Positions 1 through 11,577 of a DNA stretch of 64,000 bases are shown piece after piece. A model generated the notes under the pieces. That model searched no databases. It had not been told where the DNA came from and was given only the letters and a program-made list of their open reading frames with translations. This stretch comes from Closterium sp. NIES-65 (taxonomy: Eukaryota; Streptophyta; Zygnematophyceae; Desmidiales; Closteriaceae). The stretch covers positions 1,736,001 to 1,800,000 of the forward strand of contig CANXME010001453.1 in NCBI GenBank assembly GCA_948144175.1, read 5' to 3'. Every line of letters begins with the position of its first letter. Position 1 is the first letter of the stretch. The position numbers and the translations under genes are program-made.

Positions 1-770
1 ACGACTACTCGCGTTACACCACGGTCTTCCCCTTGCACCGCAAGGGGGAGGTCCTTGATGTTCTGATCCCTTGGATCCGCGCTTTTTGTCTCCAGCTCCG
101 CGAGCGGTTCGAGACGAACCTTCTAGTCGTGCGTCTGCACATTGACAGAGGTGGTGAGTTTTCCTCCGACCTCTTGTGGACCTTCTGTCGTGTGGAGGGC
201 ATTCGCTAGACGTTCAAGCTTTCGGCCTCTCCGCAGCATAATGGGGTTGCTGAGCACCGCATTGGCTTTGTCATGGACGTCGCTCATACCTCCATGATCC
301 ATGTGGCTTCCCCCCATTTTCTGTGGCCGTTTGCAGTCCAGTACGCTGCGCATCAGCTCAACCTCTGGCCCCGTGTCTCCTTGCCGGAGACCTCGCCCAC
401 ACTGCGTTGGACAAGGGAGGTTGGCGATGCCTCGGTGTTCCGGGTCTGGGGATGTCGAGCCTTTGTCCGTGATACATCCGCGGACAAGCAATCCTCCCGC
501 GCCGTTCCCTGTGTCTTCCTTGGCTTTGTCTCTGACGCGCCTGGCTGGCAGTCTTACCACCCCACCTCGCGCCTTGTCCTGCCCTCTCAGGACGTCACGT
601 TTGACGAGTCGGTTCCCTTTCACCGTCTCTTCCCCTACCGCACTGCCTCTCTCCCTCGTCCGGCGCACTTCCTAGCACCAGGTCCTCCTCCGGTAGACCC
701 TCTTCCCCCTCAAGAATCTGCTCCCTCAAGTGTGTACCAGGTAGACCCTGTCGAGCTTGTTGAGGTAGCT
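1..770 (+). pseudogene. C1 integrase core fossil
   Basis: The translation shows the copia integrase signature: a DDYSRYTTVF block at the very start, then a DRGGEFSS-type block, a PQxNGVAE-type block and the FLWPFAV segment, followed by the post-integrase region ending in a Pro-rich stretch. This is the DDE-type enzyme that inserts retroelement cDNA. It corresponds closely to the integrase of C2 and C6 in this window. Degraded fossil. Confidence 0.85.
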
Positions 771-2600
771 GTCAACTCTGGTACTACTAGAGGTGGTGTG
801 TCGGGGGGTGCTGAGCCTGTGGGTGCGGGGCCTGGGGGTGCTGAGCTTGAGCGTGCGGAGCCTGGGGGTGCTGAGCCGGGGGGTGCTGAGTCTGAGGGTG
901 CGGAGGCTGGGGGTGCTGAGCCTGCGGGCGCGGAGCCTGGGGGTACTGAGCTTGAGCGTGCGGAGCCTGGAGGTGTTGAGCATGGGGGTGCTGAGCCCGA
1001 GTGTGTTAAGCCTGGAGGCCCTTCGGGTGTCTTATCGCGGCCAGAGTCTCTCACTTCACTGCAGCTGCGCGAGTGGTTTGCTCGGCGCTGGAGCCTCCAG
1101 AGTGTTGCTGTTGGAGCTGGAGGTGCTGGAGCCACTAGTCCCGGAGATGCTCGTACTGGGGGTACTGGAGCTGCTAGGGTTGGAGGTACTTCCGGAGCTG
1201 CTGGAGGTGCTGGTTCTGCTGGAGCTGGAGCTGCTGGGTGTACTGCTGGAGCTGGTTCTGTTGGAGGTTCTGGAGCCACTAGTCCCGGAGGTGCTCGTAT
1301 TGAGGGTACTGGAGCTGCTGGGGCTGGAGGTACTACAAGAGCTGCTGGAGGTGCTGCTGGAGCTGGAGGTGCTTCAGGAGCTGGAGCTGGAGTTGCGGGC
1401 CTTTTGTCAGGCGGAGGGTATTCGCCAGCAGTTCACACTTCCGACCTCTCCGCAGAAGAATGGGGTTGCTGAGCGCCGCATTGGCTTGGTCATGGAGGTT
1501 GCTCGTACCTCCATGATCCATGCGGCTGCCCCCCATTTTTTGTGGCCGTTTGCAGTCCATTACGTTGCGCATCAGCTCAACCTCTGGCCCCGTGTCTCCT
1601 TGCCGGAGACCTCGCCCACACTGCATTGGACGGGAAAGGTTGTCGATGCTTCGGTGTTCCGGGTCTGGGGATGTCGAGCCTTTGTCCGCGATACGTCCGC
1701 GGACAAGCTCTCCTCCCGCCCCGTTCCCTGTGTCTTCCTTGGCTTTGTCCCTGACGCGCCTGGCTGGCAGTTTTACCACCCCACCTCGCGCCGTGTCTTG
1801 CCCTCTCAGGACGTCAAGTTTGACGAGTCGGTTCCCGTTTACCGTCTCTTCCCCTACTGCATTGCCCCTCTCCCTCCTCCACCGCTCTTCCTAGCACCAG
1901 GTCCTCCTCCGGTAGACCCCCTTCCCCCTCAAGCTTCTGCTCCCTCACGTGTGTCCTAGGTAGACCCTGTCGAGCCTGTCGAGGTAGCTGTCGACTCTGG
2001 TGCTGCTAGAGGTAATGCGTCGGGGGGTGCTGAGCCTGCGGGTGCGGGGCTTGGGGCTGCTGAGTTTGAGCATGCGGAGCCTTGGGGTGCTAAGCCTGGG
2101 GGTGCTGAGTCAGAGGGTGTGGAGCCTGGGGGTGCTCAGCCTCAACGTGCGGAGCCTGGAGGTGCTGAGCCTGGGGGTGCTGAGCCCGAGTGTGATGAGC
2201 GTGGAGGCCCTTCAGGTCTCTTGTCGCGACCGGAGTCTTTCTCTCCACTTCAGCTGCGGGAGTGGTTTTTTGGAGCCTCTAGAGTGGTGCTGCTGGAGGT
2301 AATGGAGCCACTAGTCCCGGAGATGCTCGTACTGGGGGTACTAGAGCTGCTGGGGCTGGAGGTACTACTTGAGCTGCTGGAGGTGCTGGTTCTGCTGGAG
2401 CTGGAGCTGCAGGATGTGCTGCTGGAGCTAGAGCTGCCAGAGGTGCTAGAGCCACTCGTCTCGGAGGTGCTCGTACTGAGGGTACTGGAGCTGCTGGGGC
2501 TGGAGGTACTACTGGAGCTACTGGAGGTGCTGCTGGAGCTGGAGGTGCTTCTGGAGCTGGAGTTGGAGTTGCTGCTGGAGCTGGAGCTGGTGGAGGTACT
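194..2600 (+). repeat. Tandem duplication of integrase 3' part plus linker in C1
   Basis: Two consecutive copies of about 1.2 kb, roughly 194-1390 and 1400-2600. Each begins in the integrase at the EGIR-type block, passes through FLWPFAV and the Pro-rich end, and finishes in a GAEPGG-type minisatellite. Related elements C2, C3 and C6 have a single copy. The copies have diverged, so the duplication is not recent. Misaligned pairing between the minisatellite arrays could explain it (inference). Confidence 0.75.
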
Positions 2601-2629
2601 GGTGCTGTCGGTGCTGGTGCACGGGGTGT

Positions 2630-3452
2630 TGTGCGACCGCGACCGTACTTCGCTCCACTGCTTCAGCAGGTTCTTGGTCACCCGCCTTCTGCTGACCTTG
2701 CTCCTCCCAACCTGTGTCCACCACCTGACCAGTTCCAGCCACAACTACTGCCAGCCTCTCCCTCGCCTGCTCCTTCTCCTAACACTGAGCAGCGCGGAGG
2801 TCTTACTGAGCATCGAGAGCCTGCGTCTCGTCCTGCGCCGCCTGTTAGCCTTGGTCGCACTGGTCGTCGTGTTCCGCGTCCGCGTCCTCCTCCTGTCCTC
2901 GGCACACACCAGATGGCACTTCAACGTTCCTCTGTTCCACTGCGTGTCCCTCTGCCGTCTCCTCCTGCGTCCTCCCTTGCTGACGGTCCGAACCCGCAGT
3001 CTGACTCCCTTCGTGCGACTCGTCCTACTGACACGCGTCTCCTGGCAACTGTTGTCATCGACCCTTCCTTTGAGGCAGTGCCTCTAATTAAGTTGGAGCT
3101 GCAGAAGAGACATACGTGCACAGACCTAGGTGATCTGCGCAGCTATCTTGGCTTGTAGATCACCAAGGACAGAGCACGCCGCACCATTACCTTGACTCAG
3201 TCACACATGGTGCAGCAGGTCCTTCAGCGCTTCGACTTCCAGTACTCCTCGCCATAGGCCACTCCTCTGCCTACTGGTCACTCGCTCTCAGCGCTGCCTT
3301 TGGATGAGTCCGTAGAGCCGAGTGGCTCGTATCCAGAGCTTGTGGGCTGCCTCATGTACCTGATGACCTGCACTCGACCTGACCTTGCTTACCCTCTTAG
3401 CATCCTGGCACGCTACGTTGCACCCGAGAGACACCGACCAGAGCACTGGAAG
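2630..3452 (+). pseudogene. C1 reverse transcriptase remnant, left part
   Basis: Holds the Pro/Ser-rich region that precedes copia reverse transcriptase and then the tail of that enzyme (ELQKRHTCTDLG, ITLTQSHMVQQVLQRF and LVGCLMYLMTCTRPDLAYPLS-like blocks), which match C2 and C6. Most of the catalytic palm is not present. The last five bases (3448-3452, GGAAG) are the left target-site copy of the G1 insertion. Fossil. Confidence 0.8.
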
Positions 3453-3822
3453 TGTGAGGATCTAGGATCGAGCTGAGAAAAGAGAAATTTAATTGAATGA
3501 TTCACCTGGGTACAACACGAGGCTATATATAGTCTCGACACAAGGCCAATTACACAGGTGTTACGCGAATGTTCTGAGGGTCGCGAAGCGTCCCGAACAG
3601 AACCTTCCCAAACTTAGTAGAAAGCAATTCGGTGGAAACCGAATAGGCTTAAGTTCGGTACACGTAACCTGGTTCGGTGCTATAACTATAATGAAATATA
3701 GGAACGCACCTAACCTAGGAAATCAAGCATATCTATGCATGATAAATAAAACCCAAGCTAGATATAGCATAATAAAGTCTAGGCAAGCTAGCAAAGCCAA
3801 CATAAGCCGTCTTACTCTCACA
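3453..3822 (-). repeat. G1 3' LTR
   Basis: 370 bp, TGTGAG...CTCACA, matching 11578-11946 nearly end to end. It includes a TATATATA stretch typical of an LTR promoter. Adjacent to it on the element's internal side is a C-rich run, the complement of the polypurine tract. Confidence 0.95.
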
Positions 3823-3862
3823 CGTCCCCCCCTCAAAGCTGGGTGGCGTGAGAAACACCCTG

Positions 3863-4580
3863 CTAGACAAGATAGGTCTTGAGAGCATGGCATGCGTTGC
3901 CCATATCAGCTTCTGCAACCCAACTGTCCTTAGTGGGGTTGTATCCCTTCCTGCGTATTAGCAACTCGAGGGCCTTGCCACCGCGGCGCCGATGAGTGAG
4001 AACACGTTCCACTTCATACTCTAGTTCATCCTGTACGAGAACAGGTGGTTGTGGCGGTAGCTGCCGTCTTTGGAACTGTTGGTTGGGGTCCTTGTAGGGC
4101 TTCAATAGCTGAACATGGAAAGCGTTGTGAAGCTTCTAAGTAGTAGGTAAGCGCAAGCGGAATGTTACTGGTCTCACATATGCCTCAACGAGAAAAGGAC
4201 CACAGAAGCGAGGCCGGAGTTTGGATGAGAGGTGAGACGGGTTCAAGTTGCGCGTGTCAAGAAGCACCTGATCTCCGACTGCTACTGAGTGATCTCGTCG
4301 CTGACGATTGGCATACTGCTTCTGGGAGGTCTGCATCGTGTTGAGTCATCGCTGAGTCTTCTCCCATAGCTGCTGCATAGTGGTGACGAAGTCATGTGCG
4401 GCTTGGACATATGCTGGTGTGGTTGGCTGCTGTGGGGTAAGTGGTTCCCGTCCGTAACACAGGAAGAAAGGAGTTTTCCCTGTGGCCGCATGTGACGCGT
4501 TGTTGTAAGCAAACTCTAGGGTCAGTAGCTGTTGGAATAGACCCTTGAGCAGAGGGTTCATCCCGTCGAGCTGGATGCCT
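3863..4580 (-). pseudogene. G1 integrase C-terminal part and chromodomain
   Basis: Minus-strand translation gives the integrase end (FAYNNASHAATGKTPF-like block, then QKQYANRQRRDHS), and downstream a chromodomain around 4070-3880 with the EVERVLTHRRR, LIRRKGYNPTKDSW and NACHALKTYL blocks. In chromoviruses this module binds modified histones and steers integration to heterochromatin (family knowledge). The integrase catalytic core is not recognisable as a whole here. Fossil. Confidence 0.85.
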
Positions 4581-4599
4581 ACTAAATGTCCGGGGCGGC

Positions 4600-6500
4600 T
4601 CAACGCGTTTGCCTTGTTGTGTAATCCGGGCTTGTAGACGATGTCGTAGTGGAAGTGAGTTTCCAGGATGTCCACCCACTGCACCTGTCGTCGTGAGGGC
4701 GTCGGCTGCGACTTCAGGTATTTGAGACTACAGTGGTCAGTATAAAACTGTAGTCTTGGCTCCCTCTACGTAACACCTCCACGCCTTGAAGGCTACGACT
4801 ATGGCTAAGGCTTCTTTGTCATGGATGGGGTAGTTCAGTTCTGCTCCGTGTAGCTTCTTACTGAGGTAGGCGATTGGCTGCAAACCGTTCCCGTGATCCC
4901 GCATCAGTACTACTCCGATTGCTTGGTCACTAGCGTCTGCTTCCACCACGTAGTCATTGTTTGGGTTCGGTAAGATGAGTACCGGCGATGTAGTCAATGC
5001 TGTCTGTAGCTGCTCCATGTCTTGCTAATGAGGCGTATCCCATTTGTAGGGCGTATCCTTTTTCAGTAGGTCGGTCAGTGGGGCTGCTATCTTAGCGTTC
5101 TGTGGCACGAACCTGTTGTTGTAGTTGGCGAAGCCTAGGAACTACTGCAACTCCTTCACGTTCTCCGGTACTTTCCACTTCTTGACGGCTTCGATCTTCC
5201 GTGGGTCCACGTGTACGCCCTCAGCACTCACCATGTGCCCGAGAAATCGCACCTTCTCCAGGGCGAAGTCGCTCTTCGACAGCTTCACGTAGAACTTGTT
5301 TTTCCGCAGGATTTCGAACACCTTCCGAAGATGCTTCACGTGCTCCTTCATGTTCTTGGAGTAGATAAGAGTGTCGTCTAGGTACACCACTTCGCACTCG
5401 TCCAACAGGGGTCATAAGATGTGATTCATCTCCGCCTGAAACGTTGCTGGTGCGTTCAAGAGTCCATACGGCATCACCAAGTATTCGTAGGAGCCATATC
5501 TGGTACGGAACGCCATCTTGTGGAGCGAGTTGTTTGCCATCTTGATCTTCCAGTAGCCCGACCGTAGGTCCAGCTTCGAAAAGAATGTTGCTCCATGCAG
5601 TTGATCCAGTAGGTCGTCTATGCGCGGTATGGTATATTAGTTTTTTATTGTCTGTTTGTTCAGTGCCCGGTAGTCGATACACATCCGTAAACTGCCGTCT
5701 GATTTTGGAATGAAGAGGACTGGTGCACTGTAGGGAGAGGTGGAGGGGCATATCAGTTGTCTGTCCAGTAGATACTCTATCGGTTTCTTCATGTCTGTCA
5801 GCTTGGTCGGACTCAGTCGGTATGGTGCACGTGAGACGGGTTTCGCACCTGGTTCCTCCTCGATCTCATGCTTGTGGGTGCGTGCTGGAGGTACGCCTAG
5901 AGGTAGGTCGTCGGGCATTATATCCTTGTACTGCTCCAAGACCTCCTTCACTGCTGCAGGTTGCTCCGAACCCGGCTTCTCCTCCTCTGCTGCTGCCATA
6001 ACCAGTGCTAAGTAACCCGTGTTACTCTCGTTCACCGTCTGTTCGAATCTTGCCAGTGTCGTTTCCGGAATGCTTCCTGTATCCATCCAGCTTCGCAGCT
6101 CCACTCGTTTCCCGTTGTTGTAGATGCACGCCTTCGTGTTGACCCAGTCGATTTCGGGGTTGAACCGCTTCAAGCAATCTCGCCTCAAGATGAAATCTGA
6201 TCCCTTGATATTCGTGATCGGCAACGTCGGCTTCCACCTAAGCGCCCCTATGTGCAGCTACAATGATGCTTCGCCGTTGATGGGAAGTTTCGTACTGTCC
6301 ACCATCGTTGCCGTGAACTTGGTCTCCTCCGAATGTTCTCTAATTTTCTCCCATGTCCCTTGGTCGCACACCGAGTGAGACGCACCGCTGTCCACAAGTG
6401 CCTGGAGGCGTTGCCCGTGGCAGATCACCTCAAGTACTAGTGGTTGTTGCTGCTCCGAGTAACCGTAGATGGTCTCGCTTATAGGATCGTAGGGTACGTC
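4600..6500 (-). pseudogene. G1 protease, reverse transcriptase and RNase H
   Basis: In element order: an aspartic protease with LVDSGASHSVC around 6430-6380; reverse transcriptase with the [22 protein letters not shown] and VYLDDTLIYS blocks (about 5930-5140); and RNase H with the VEADASDQAIGVVL and [12 protein letters not shown] blocks (about 5020-4600). These are the standard Ty3/gypsy pol enzymes and match G3 closely. Fossil with several breaks. Confidence 0.87.
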
Positions 6501-6559
6501 GAATAGATCATCCCTCGGTCCTGCGCTCGAAGCTGCTGACTCCATATCAGTTTTAAATT

Positions 6560-7200
6560 GAGTTGGGTTAGAAGGATTTATCCGAGGCCGATTGAGCTTC
6601 ATCTTGGCCTCGAACCTTCCCTTAAGCCATAGCAGCTGTGTAGGCTTCTCCTGTGGGCAATGGGGAGCCTTAACACTACGTTGCGGGGAGAGAATATTAA
6701 CTCCTTGGAACGCACGACCCTTTTCAATGCTCCGGAGTGGTTTGCCCAACTTCTCAGGTACTTGAATAATGTCCGAAGGCTTTTTCCTGGCCTTGAAATC
6801 TCTCCTGAATTTTTTAAAGGCTTGAAAACCTCGAGAGGGAATATTCTTACTCTCGGGGGTGTTCGGCTGGAGTTTCTTGGTCGGTGGAGAGTCTTGTTTC
6901 GCGGAGCCTCCATTTGTCTCGGCAATTTCCCCTGTTGTCGGCCGGTCGTGACGTTTGAAATTCGCGCCATCGTGTCCTCCTTTTTTTGCCATTGTTGATG
7001 TCGCACTGTTGTTGCCCTGCAGCTCCGCTCGTGCCTTCTTCATTTATCAACATGCCAAGAATCGATGTCCTGGTGCGCCGCAAAAATTGCAATTCATTTT
7101 TGTCGGCCGCTGCTTTGCGTCGATCTTGTCGATATACATCGGGTCGTCGGTCGTGGGTGGTGCCGATCGCTTCGTGTCGAATGATCTGTTTGGCACGTGG
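6560..7200 (-). pseudogene. G1 gag, C-terminal part (left of N1)
   Basis: Lys/Arg-rich minus-strand reading between the zinc-knuckle region and the protease, with blocks shared with G3 such as GFQAFKKFRR and GRAFQGVNILSPQ. It ends at 7196-7200 (CGTGG), one copy of the N1 target duplication. Fossil. Confidence 0.7.
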
Positions 7201-7416
7201 TGTCAGATTATAATGCATGTCTAGTCTATAGTGGGGTACTCAAAAGTGAGTATAACCCTTTTAGGGCTTACTACTTATATCCCCCTCCTTTCTAGTTTCA
7301 CCATTCTCCTTCCACAATTCTCTCGACATTTTCCTTACACCCTGCACCCTCGAACTTCACCAAGTCACTTAAAACTACCATGGCTCCTAAGCCTACCAAA
7401 CGCTAGGATTCTAACA
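7201..7416 (+). repeat. N1 left LTR
   Basis: 216 bp, TGTCAG...CTAACA. Contains the TAGTGGGGTA core shared by all the short-LTR copia elements in the window. Confidence 0.93.
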
Positions 7417-7479
7417 TGCTATCAGAGCTTAAAGCTCCTGGCCTGTGGGCCCACTTGCTTCCGCTGCCCTACTGTGTGG

Positions 7480-8350
7480 CGCGCGCTCCGTGGCACGCGA
7501 CATTCTATTTTTCTTCCCGCCATGCGCTCGGAACGCGTGGCGGTTTTCTGCCCGCCGTGCGCCCCGAGGCGCGCGGCGGGTTCCTACCTCGTCGCGGCAT
7601 TTTGGGGGCCCGCACCCAGGCCCTGTCAGAATGTTATCTTATGCTCTAGCCTGTATTGGGGCGCTCTATAGCGAGTACAACCCTTTTAGGGTTTCCTATT
7701 TGTATCCCCATTCTTGCTGGTGCAGTCCTCTTCTTTCTTCTAGATTCTCACATGCTATCAGAGCAGGTCGAACCCCTTGGATCGATCCTGTGGGTGAACT
7801 TACCACCTCGTTGCTTTCGCTGCAACTCCTACTGCTACTGCTATCACTACTCTCTGTGCCGCACGCCCCGTGGCGTGCGGCAGTTTTTCATCCCGCCGTG
7901 CGCCCCGAGGCGTGCGGCGGTTTTCTGCCCGCCGTGCGCCTCGAGGCGCGCGGCGGTTCTCTTCCCGCCGTGCGCCCCGAGGCGCGCGGCGGGTTACTGC
8001 CCCGTCACGCCGCGCGCCGCTCTCAGGAGGCGCTGCGACGGGCGACGGGGACCTCCGCGTCGCCCCCCGTCGCCCGTCGTGGCCTGCGCGCGGCCCGTAC
8101 AGCCTGCGCGCGGCACGTACGGGCCGCGCGAGACCCGTCCGCGGCCCGTACGGGCGGCGCCAGGCCCGCGCGCGGCTCGGGCCGCCTACGCGCGGCTCGG
8201 GCGACCCTACCTGCGGCCCTGGCCTCGGCCCCGCCGCCCTACCTGCGGCCCCGTCGTCCCGTCGCCCTACCTACGGCCCGGCTCCGTCGTCCTACCTACG
8301 GCACCGCCCCCCCCCCCCCCCCCTTTTCCCGTCGCCCGTCGCGGCTCCTT
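7480..8350 (+). repeat. GC-rich leader minisatellite of N1/N2
   Basis: Imperfect repeats around CCGTGCGCCCCGAGGCGCGC recur about five times (7550-8000, split by N2). They are followed by (C/G)-rich units of the CCCTACCTGCGGCC type to about 8310. The same unit types occur in the leaders of N3 (38850-38890) and C2 (13720-14290). Long open frames across this stretch in several phases are a by-product of the composition and are not called as genes. Confidence 0.75.
7624..7750 (+). repeat. N2 left LTR
   Basis: 127 bp, TGTCAG...TTCTCA; pairs with 8976-9104. Confidence 0.9.
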
Positions 8351-8975
8351 CGGGGGCCGCGACCTGGGGGGTGGCGGGTGTGTAGTCTCCCCTGCTCCTC
8401 CTCCTCCTCCTCTGTCTCACACTGCTGCAGCTACTGCTGAGAGGGGTGGGTGTGTGGGATTCAACGGAGTGGTGCTAGGGGGTGGGGTGAGAGTGGAGCT
8501 AGGGGTGTAGTAGCGGGTGTGTGTCAGGGGGAGTGGGATCATTTGGGGAAGCTGAATGGAGGTTGCCGTCGTGTCGCCAGCAGCACCTGTATTCCGAGGA
8601 CTTTGTCCGGTAGCCCAGTCGTAGCCAGCTGTGCCAGCCGCCCGAGGGTCCGTTGCTCGTCTGCCGCTACTTTAGCCGCGGGGCCAGTTACTCCAGTATT
8701 CCGGAACGTTGTTCCGGTAGCCGCTGTGCCAGTGTGCCTCCTATTGCCCGTGTGTCTGCAGCTTCATCCGTCGCCTCCTATCTCCTCTCCTCTCACTCTC
8801 TCTCCTCCTCCTCACTTGCCCGTTGTGACTACCACTAGCTTTGCTCATAATTGTTAACTTTAAACTATTGCTTCTTGAACTTGTGCTCAGAATGTGTGGT
8901 GACATTGTGATCCACCCTGAGCTTGTACTGCTTTGCTTGCTCTGCTGATTACACCCCACTTTGGCTATGGGGGTG

Positions 8976-9104
8976 TGTCAGAATGTTATCTTATGCTCTA
9001 GCCTGTAGTGCGGTGCTCTATAGCGAGTACAACCCTTCTAGGATTTCCTATTTGTATCCCCATTCTTGCTAGTGCAGTCCTCTTCTTTCTTCTAAATTTT
9101 CTCA
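8976..9104 (+). repeat. N2 right LTR
   Basis: 129 bp, TGTCAG...TTCTCA; immediately follows the purine-rich TATGGGGGTG end and is followed by the second GGCCC target copy. Confidence 0.9.
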
Positions 9105-9314
9105 GGCCCCTCCCATCGCCTCGTCGCGGCACTTTCGGGGCCCGCGAGCCGGCCCCTCCCGTTGCCTCATCACGGCACCTTAGAAGCCTGCGAGCGGTCC
9201 CCTCCCGTCGCCCGTCGAGGCACTTTCGGGGGCCTGCGCGGCTCCCTAGCACGTCGCCCGTCAGGGCACCCTGGGGGCCACGCCCTTCCCCTCCCCTCCC
9301 TCCTAATTTCCGCT

Positions 9315-9480
9315 ACAGCAGCAGCCCCTGGAGCAGCCGCCCCAGCAGCAGCAGCACCTGGAGCAGCCACCCCAGCAGCAGCAGCCCCTGGAGCAGCTGC
9401 CCCAGCAGCAGCAGCCTCTGGAGCAGCCGCCCCAGCAGCAGCAGCCCCTGGAGCAGCCGCCCCTGGCCCCTGCAGCAGCC
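9315..9480 (+). repeat. CAGCAGCAGCCCCTGGAGCAGC minisatellite in N1
   Basis: A 30-bp unit built on CAGCAGCAGC and CCTGGAGCAG is repeated about five times with few changes. It lies in the part of N1 right of N2. It reads as Ala/Pro or Gln-rich in different frames, but no gene context supports translation. Confidence 0.7.
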
Positions 9481-9907
9481 GCTCCTGGACCCGGTGCAGC
9501 CGTGGGGGGGTGGGTGTGGGGGTGATGGTTGTGGGGGTGTCGGTTGTGTGTGCCGTCCCCTCCTCCTCCTCCTCCTTTGTCTCCCACTACTGCAGCTATC
9601 GCTGAGGGGGGTGGATGTGTGGGAGTCTGGGGTTTAGGGTTTAAGGGGGTGCTGTGGGTGTAGGGCTAGGGTTTGAGCAGGGGGTGTGTGAGAGGGGCGT
9701 TGGGCAGCTGGGGGAGGTTAAGTGGAGGCAGCAGTCTTGTCGTCAGCAGCACCAGCAGTCCGGAGGCTACAATCTCCGGTAGTCGCCAGTCGCCTGTGGG
9801 TCAGCTGCTCGTATGCCGCTACTTTTGGCCGCGGAGCCAGTTACTCCTGTAGTCCGGGCCTTTGCTTCGGTAGCCACTGAGCCAGCAGCTCGTCTGTGTG
9901 TCTGCAG

Positions 9908-10039
9908 TGAGAAGACTGAAGCGAGAATGATTGAACTATGAATGAATTGGGTACAAGTACTAACCCTAATTGGGTTGTACCCCATATGGGCTACCCCACT
10001 ATAGCCTACACAATATGCATAAGCTACAATGTTCTGACA
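9908..10039 (-). mobile_element. Solo LTR of the copia lineage inside N1
   Basis: 132 bp, minus orientation (reads TGTCAGAAC...CTTCTCA on the minus strand), flanked by the exact duplication TGCAG (9903-9907 and 10040-10044). It is most like the C6 right LTR (59891-60019). No internal sequence is present, so it is the usual product of recombination between the two LTRs of one insertion. Confidence 0.88.
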
Positions 10040-10197
10040 TGCAGCGTCAGCAATCGCCTCCCATCTTCTCTCCCCCATAGTCTCTCCTCCTCCTCACTTG
10101 CCCTTTGTGATTAGCTCTAGCCTTACTTACCTATTGTGAACTCTAGCTCTATGCCTACATGCTGTACTGATTATACCCCACTTTGACTATGGGGGTG

Positions 10198-10412
10198 TGT
10201 CAGATTATAATGCATGTCTAGTTTGTAGTGGGGTACTCAAAAGTGAGTATAACCCTTTTAGGGCTTACTACTTGTATCCCCCTCCTTTCTAGTTTCACCA
10301 TTCTCCTTCCACAATTCTCTCGACATTTTCCTACACCCTACACCCTCGAAATTCACCAAGTCACTTAAAACTACCATGGCTCCTAAGCCTACCAAACGCT
10401 AGGATTCTAACA
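10198..10412 (+). repeat. N1 right LTR
   Basis: 215 bp copy of 7201-7416; followed by the second CGTGG target copy. Confidence 0.93.
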
Positions 10413-11150
10413 CGTGGCGTCGTGTCTCGGGTTAATCTCGCGTCAGCGCATCGAATCTCTCTGCTGCACACACCTTGTTGCGGTAGTTGTTGTAGTTCGC
10501 GGCAATCACCTGTCGGCGCACTTCCATCTTTAGCCCCTTAGTATACGCTTGGATTTTTTCCACTTCGGTCAGGTAGGTTATTCGGTTGAAGAGGCTCTCC
10601 ATCTGCTGCGTATACTGTGTTACACTGCCGAACTGTTTATGCCGATGAATGTGCTGCCGTGCCATGTAGCTGGAGTTGATTGGTTCGAAACGTTGAATTA
10701 AAGCTTCCCAAAACTGCGTCCATGATCCCTCGCCTCGGACTTCGTTGCTATTGTAAATCCACTCGTAACAGTGTCGCTACGAGCCGAATCCGCATTGCAT
10801 CGTGTCTCAGGGTCGTACAGCCAACGGCCTCGAAGTAAATTTCGAGGGTCGTAATGAATCGACGGGCGTCGGTGTCACTCGCATTTGGATTGAACGTCTC
10901 CGATTGCCTCGGACGTGCCGCCTCAAGATTCACTCTAGCCACTGCCGCTGCTGCTGGGTGAAGTATCGGTGTAGCCGCTGCTGCTGCTGACGTCGATGTT
11001 GCATTCGCCGTTGTGTTTGCTGCTGCGGTGGCAGCTGCCGACTGGTTCGCGAGAAGCTCCTCTATTCGCTGGAGTGCTGCTCGCGTCTGGTCCAGGCTCG
11101 TGTGTAACTCCGTAATTTTTCGTACGGAATTATCACCATTTTCATCCATT
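10413..11150 (-). pseudogene. G1 gag, N-terminal part (right of N1)
   Basis: The minus strand begins MDENGDNSVRKIT near 11149 and runs through ARPRQSETFNP, RRFITTLEIYFEAVGC and the MARQHIHRHKQ block, all matching the gag of G3 (50560-51480). Gag forms the virus-like particle that packages element RNA. Fossil. Confidence 0.85.
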
Positions 11151-11577
11151 TGACGATTTACAAGAAGATTTGCGACGAAACAAATTGAATTCTAGGTGCT
11201 GGTCATCTTATTGTGAGTCGAATCGACTGTAGAAATTACAAGCACTGATTCTGTAGGTCGCGTGATTCTCCCTTAGTCGAAATCCGCGTCCGATCTCAGC
11301 CGTTGAGAAGAAATTCGATCCGACGCTCCAAATTCCAACGTTTTTTGGCGAAATTCTTAGGGCCGTTGAGATTCGAATCGATCCGACGATCAAAATTCCA
11401 ACTTTTTTGCCACTGGACCTGAGAAATTCGAAAACCGGTTCGAGGGGGGCGTTAAAAAATAGGCGGAACTAGTTTACGTATCCGAAATCGGCGCTTTCCG
11501 TCGTCGCCGCCGCAGTTTTAAAAGCTATTTTTTAGCGGTCGAAAAACTTCGCTTCTAAACAGGCTCTAATTACCAAG

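Larger units (their letters stand above)
7624..9104 (+). mobile_element. N2: non-autonomous LTR element inside N1
   Basis: LTRs 7624-7750 and 8976-9104 (127 and 129 bp) are flanked by the exact duplication GGCCC (7619-7623 and 9105-9109). The primer site TGCTATCAGAGC lies at 7753-7764, and the tail before the right LTR ends in GGCTATGGGGGTG. The tail carries the GTGGTGACATTGTGATCCACC motif that also lies downstream of RNase H in C1, C2, C3, C5 and C6, so N2 derives from that copia lineage. No protein coding was recognised. LTR difference is about 6-7%. Confidence 0.88.
7201..10412 (+). mobile_element. N1: non-autonomous LTR element inside G1
   Basis: LTRs 7201-7416 and 10198-10412, about 97% identical, are flanked by the perfect target duplication CGTGG (7196-7200 and 10413-10417). 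The left LTR is followed at once by TGCTATCAGAGC, a close match to the initiator-tRNA primer site. The right LTR is preceded by TATGGGGGTG. No gag or pol is encoded; the interior is GC-rich tandem repeats plus a tail like the 3' tail of the copia elements here. N2 and a solo LTR are inserted in it. Size class and lack of coding fit a LARD/TRIM-like element that depends on enzymes made elsewhere (inference). Confidence 0.9.

Noticed and set aside
7445-8510. Two overlapping long open frames in the GC-rich part of N1/N2
   Set aside because: They lie in tandem repeats, are open in several phases at once, have Arg/Pro/Ala composition only, and cross the N2 LTR boundary.
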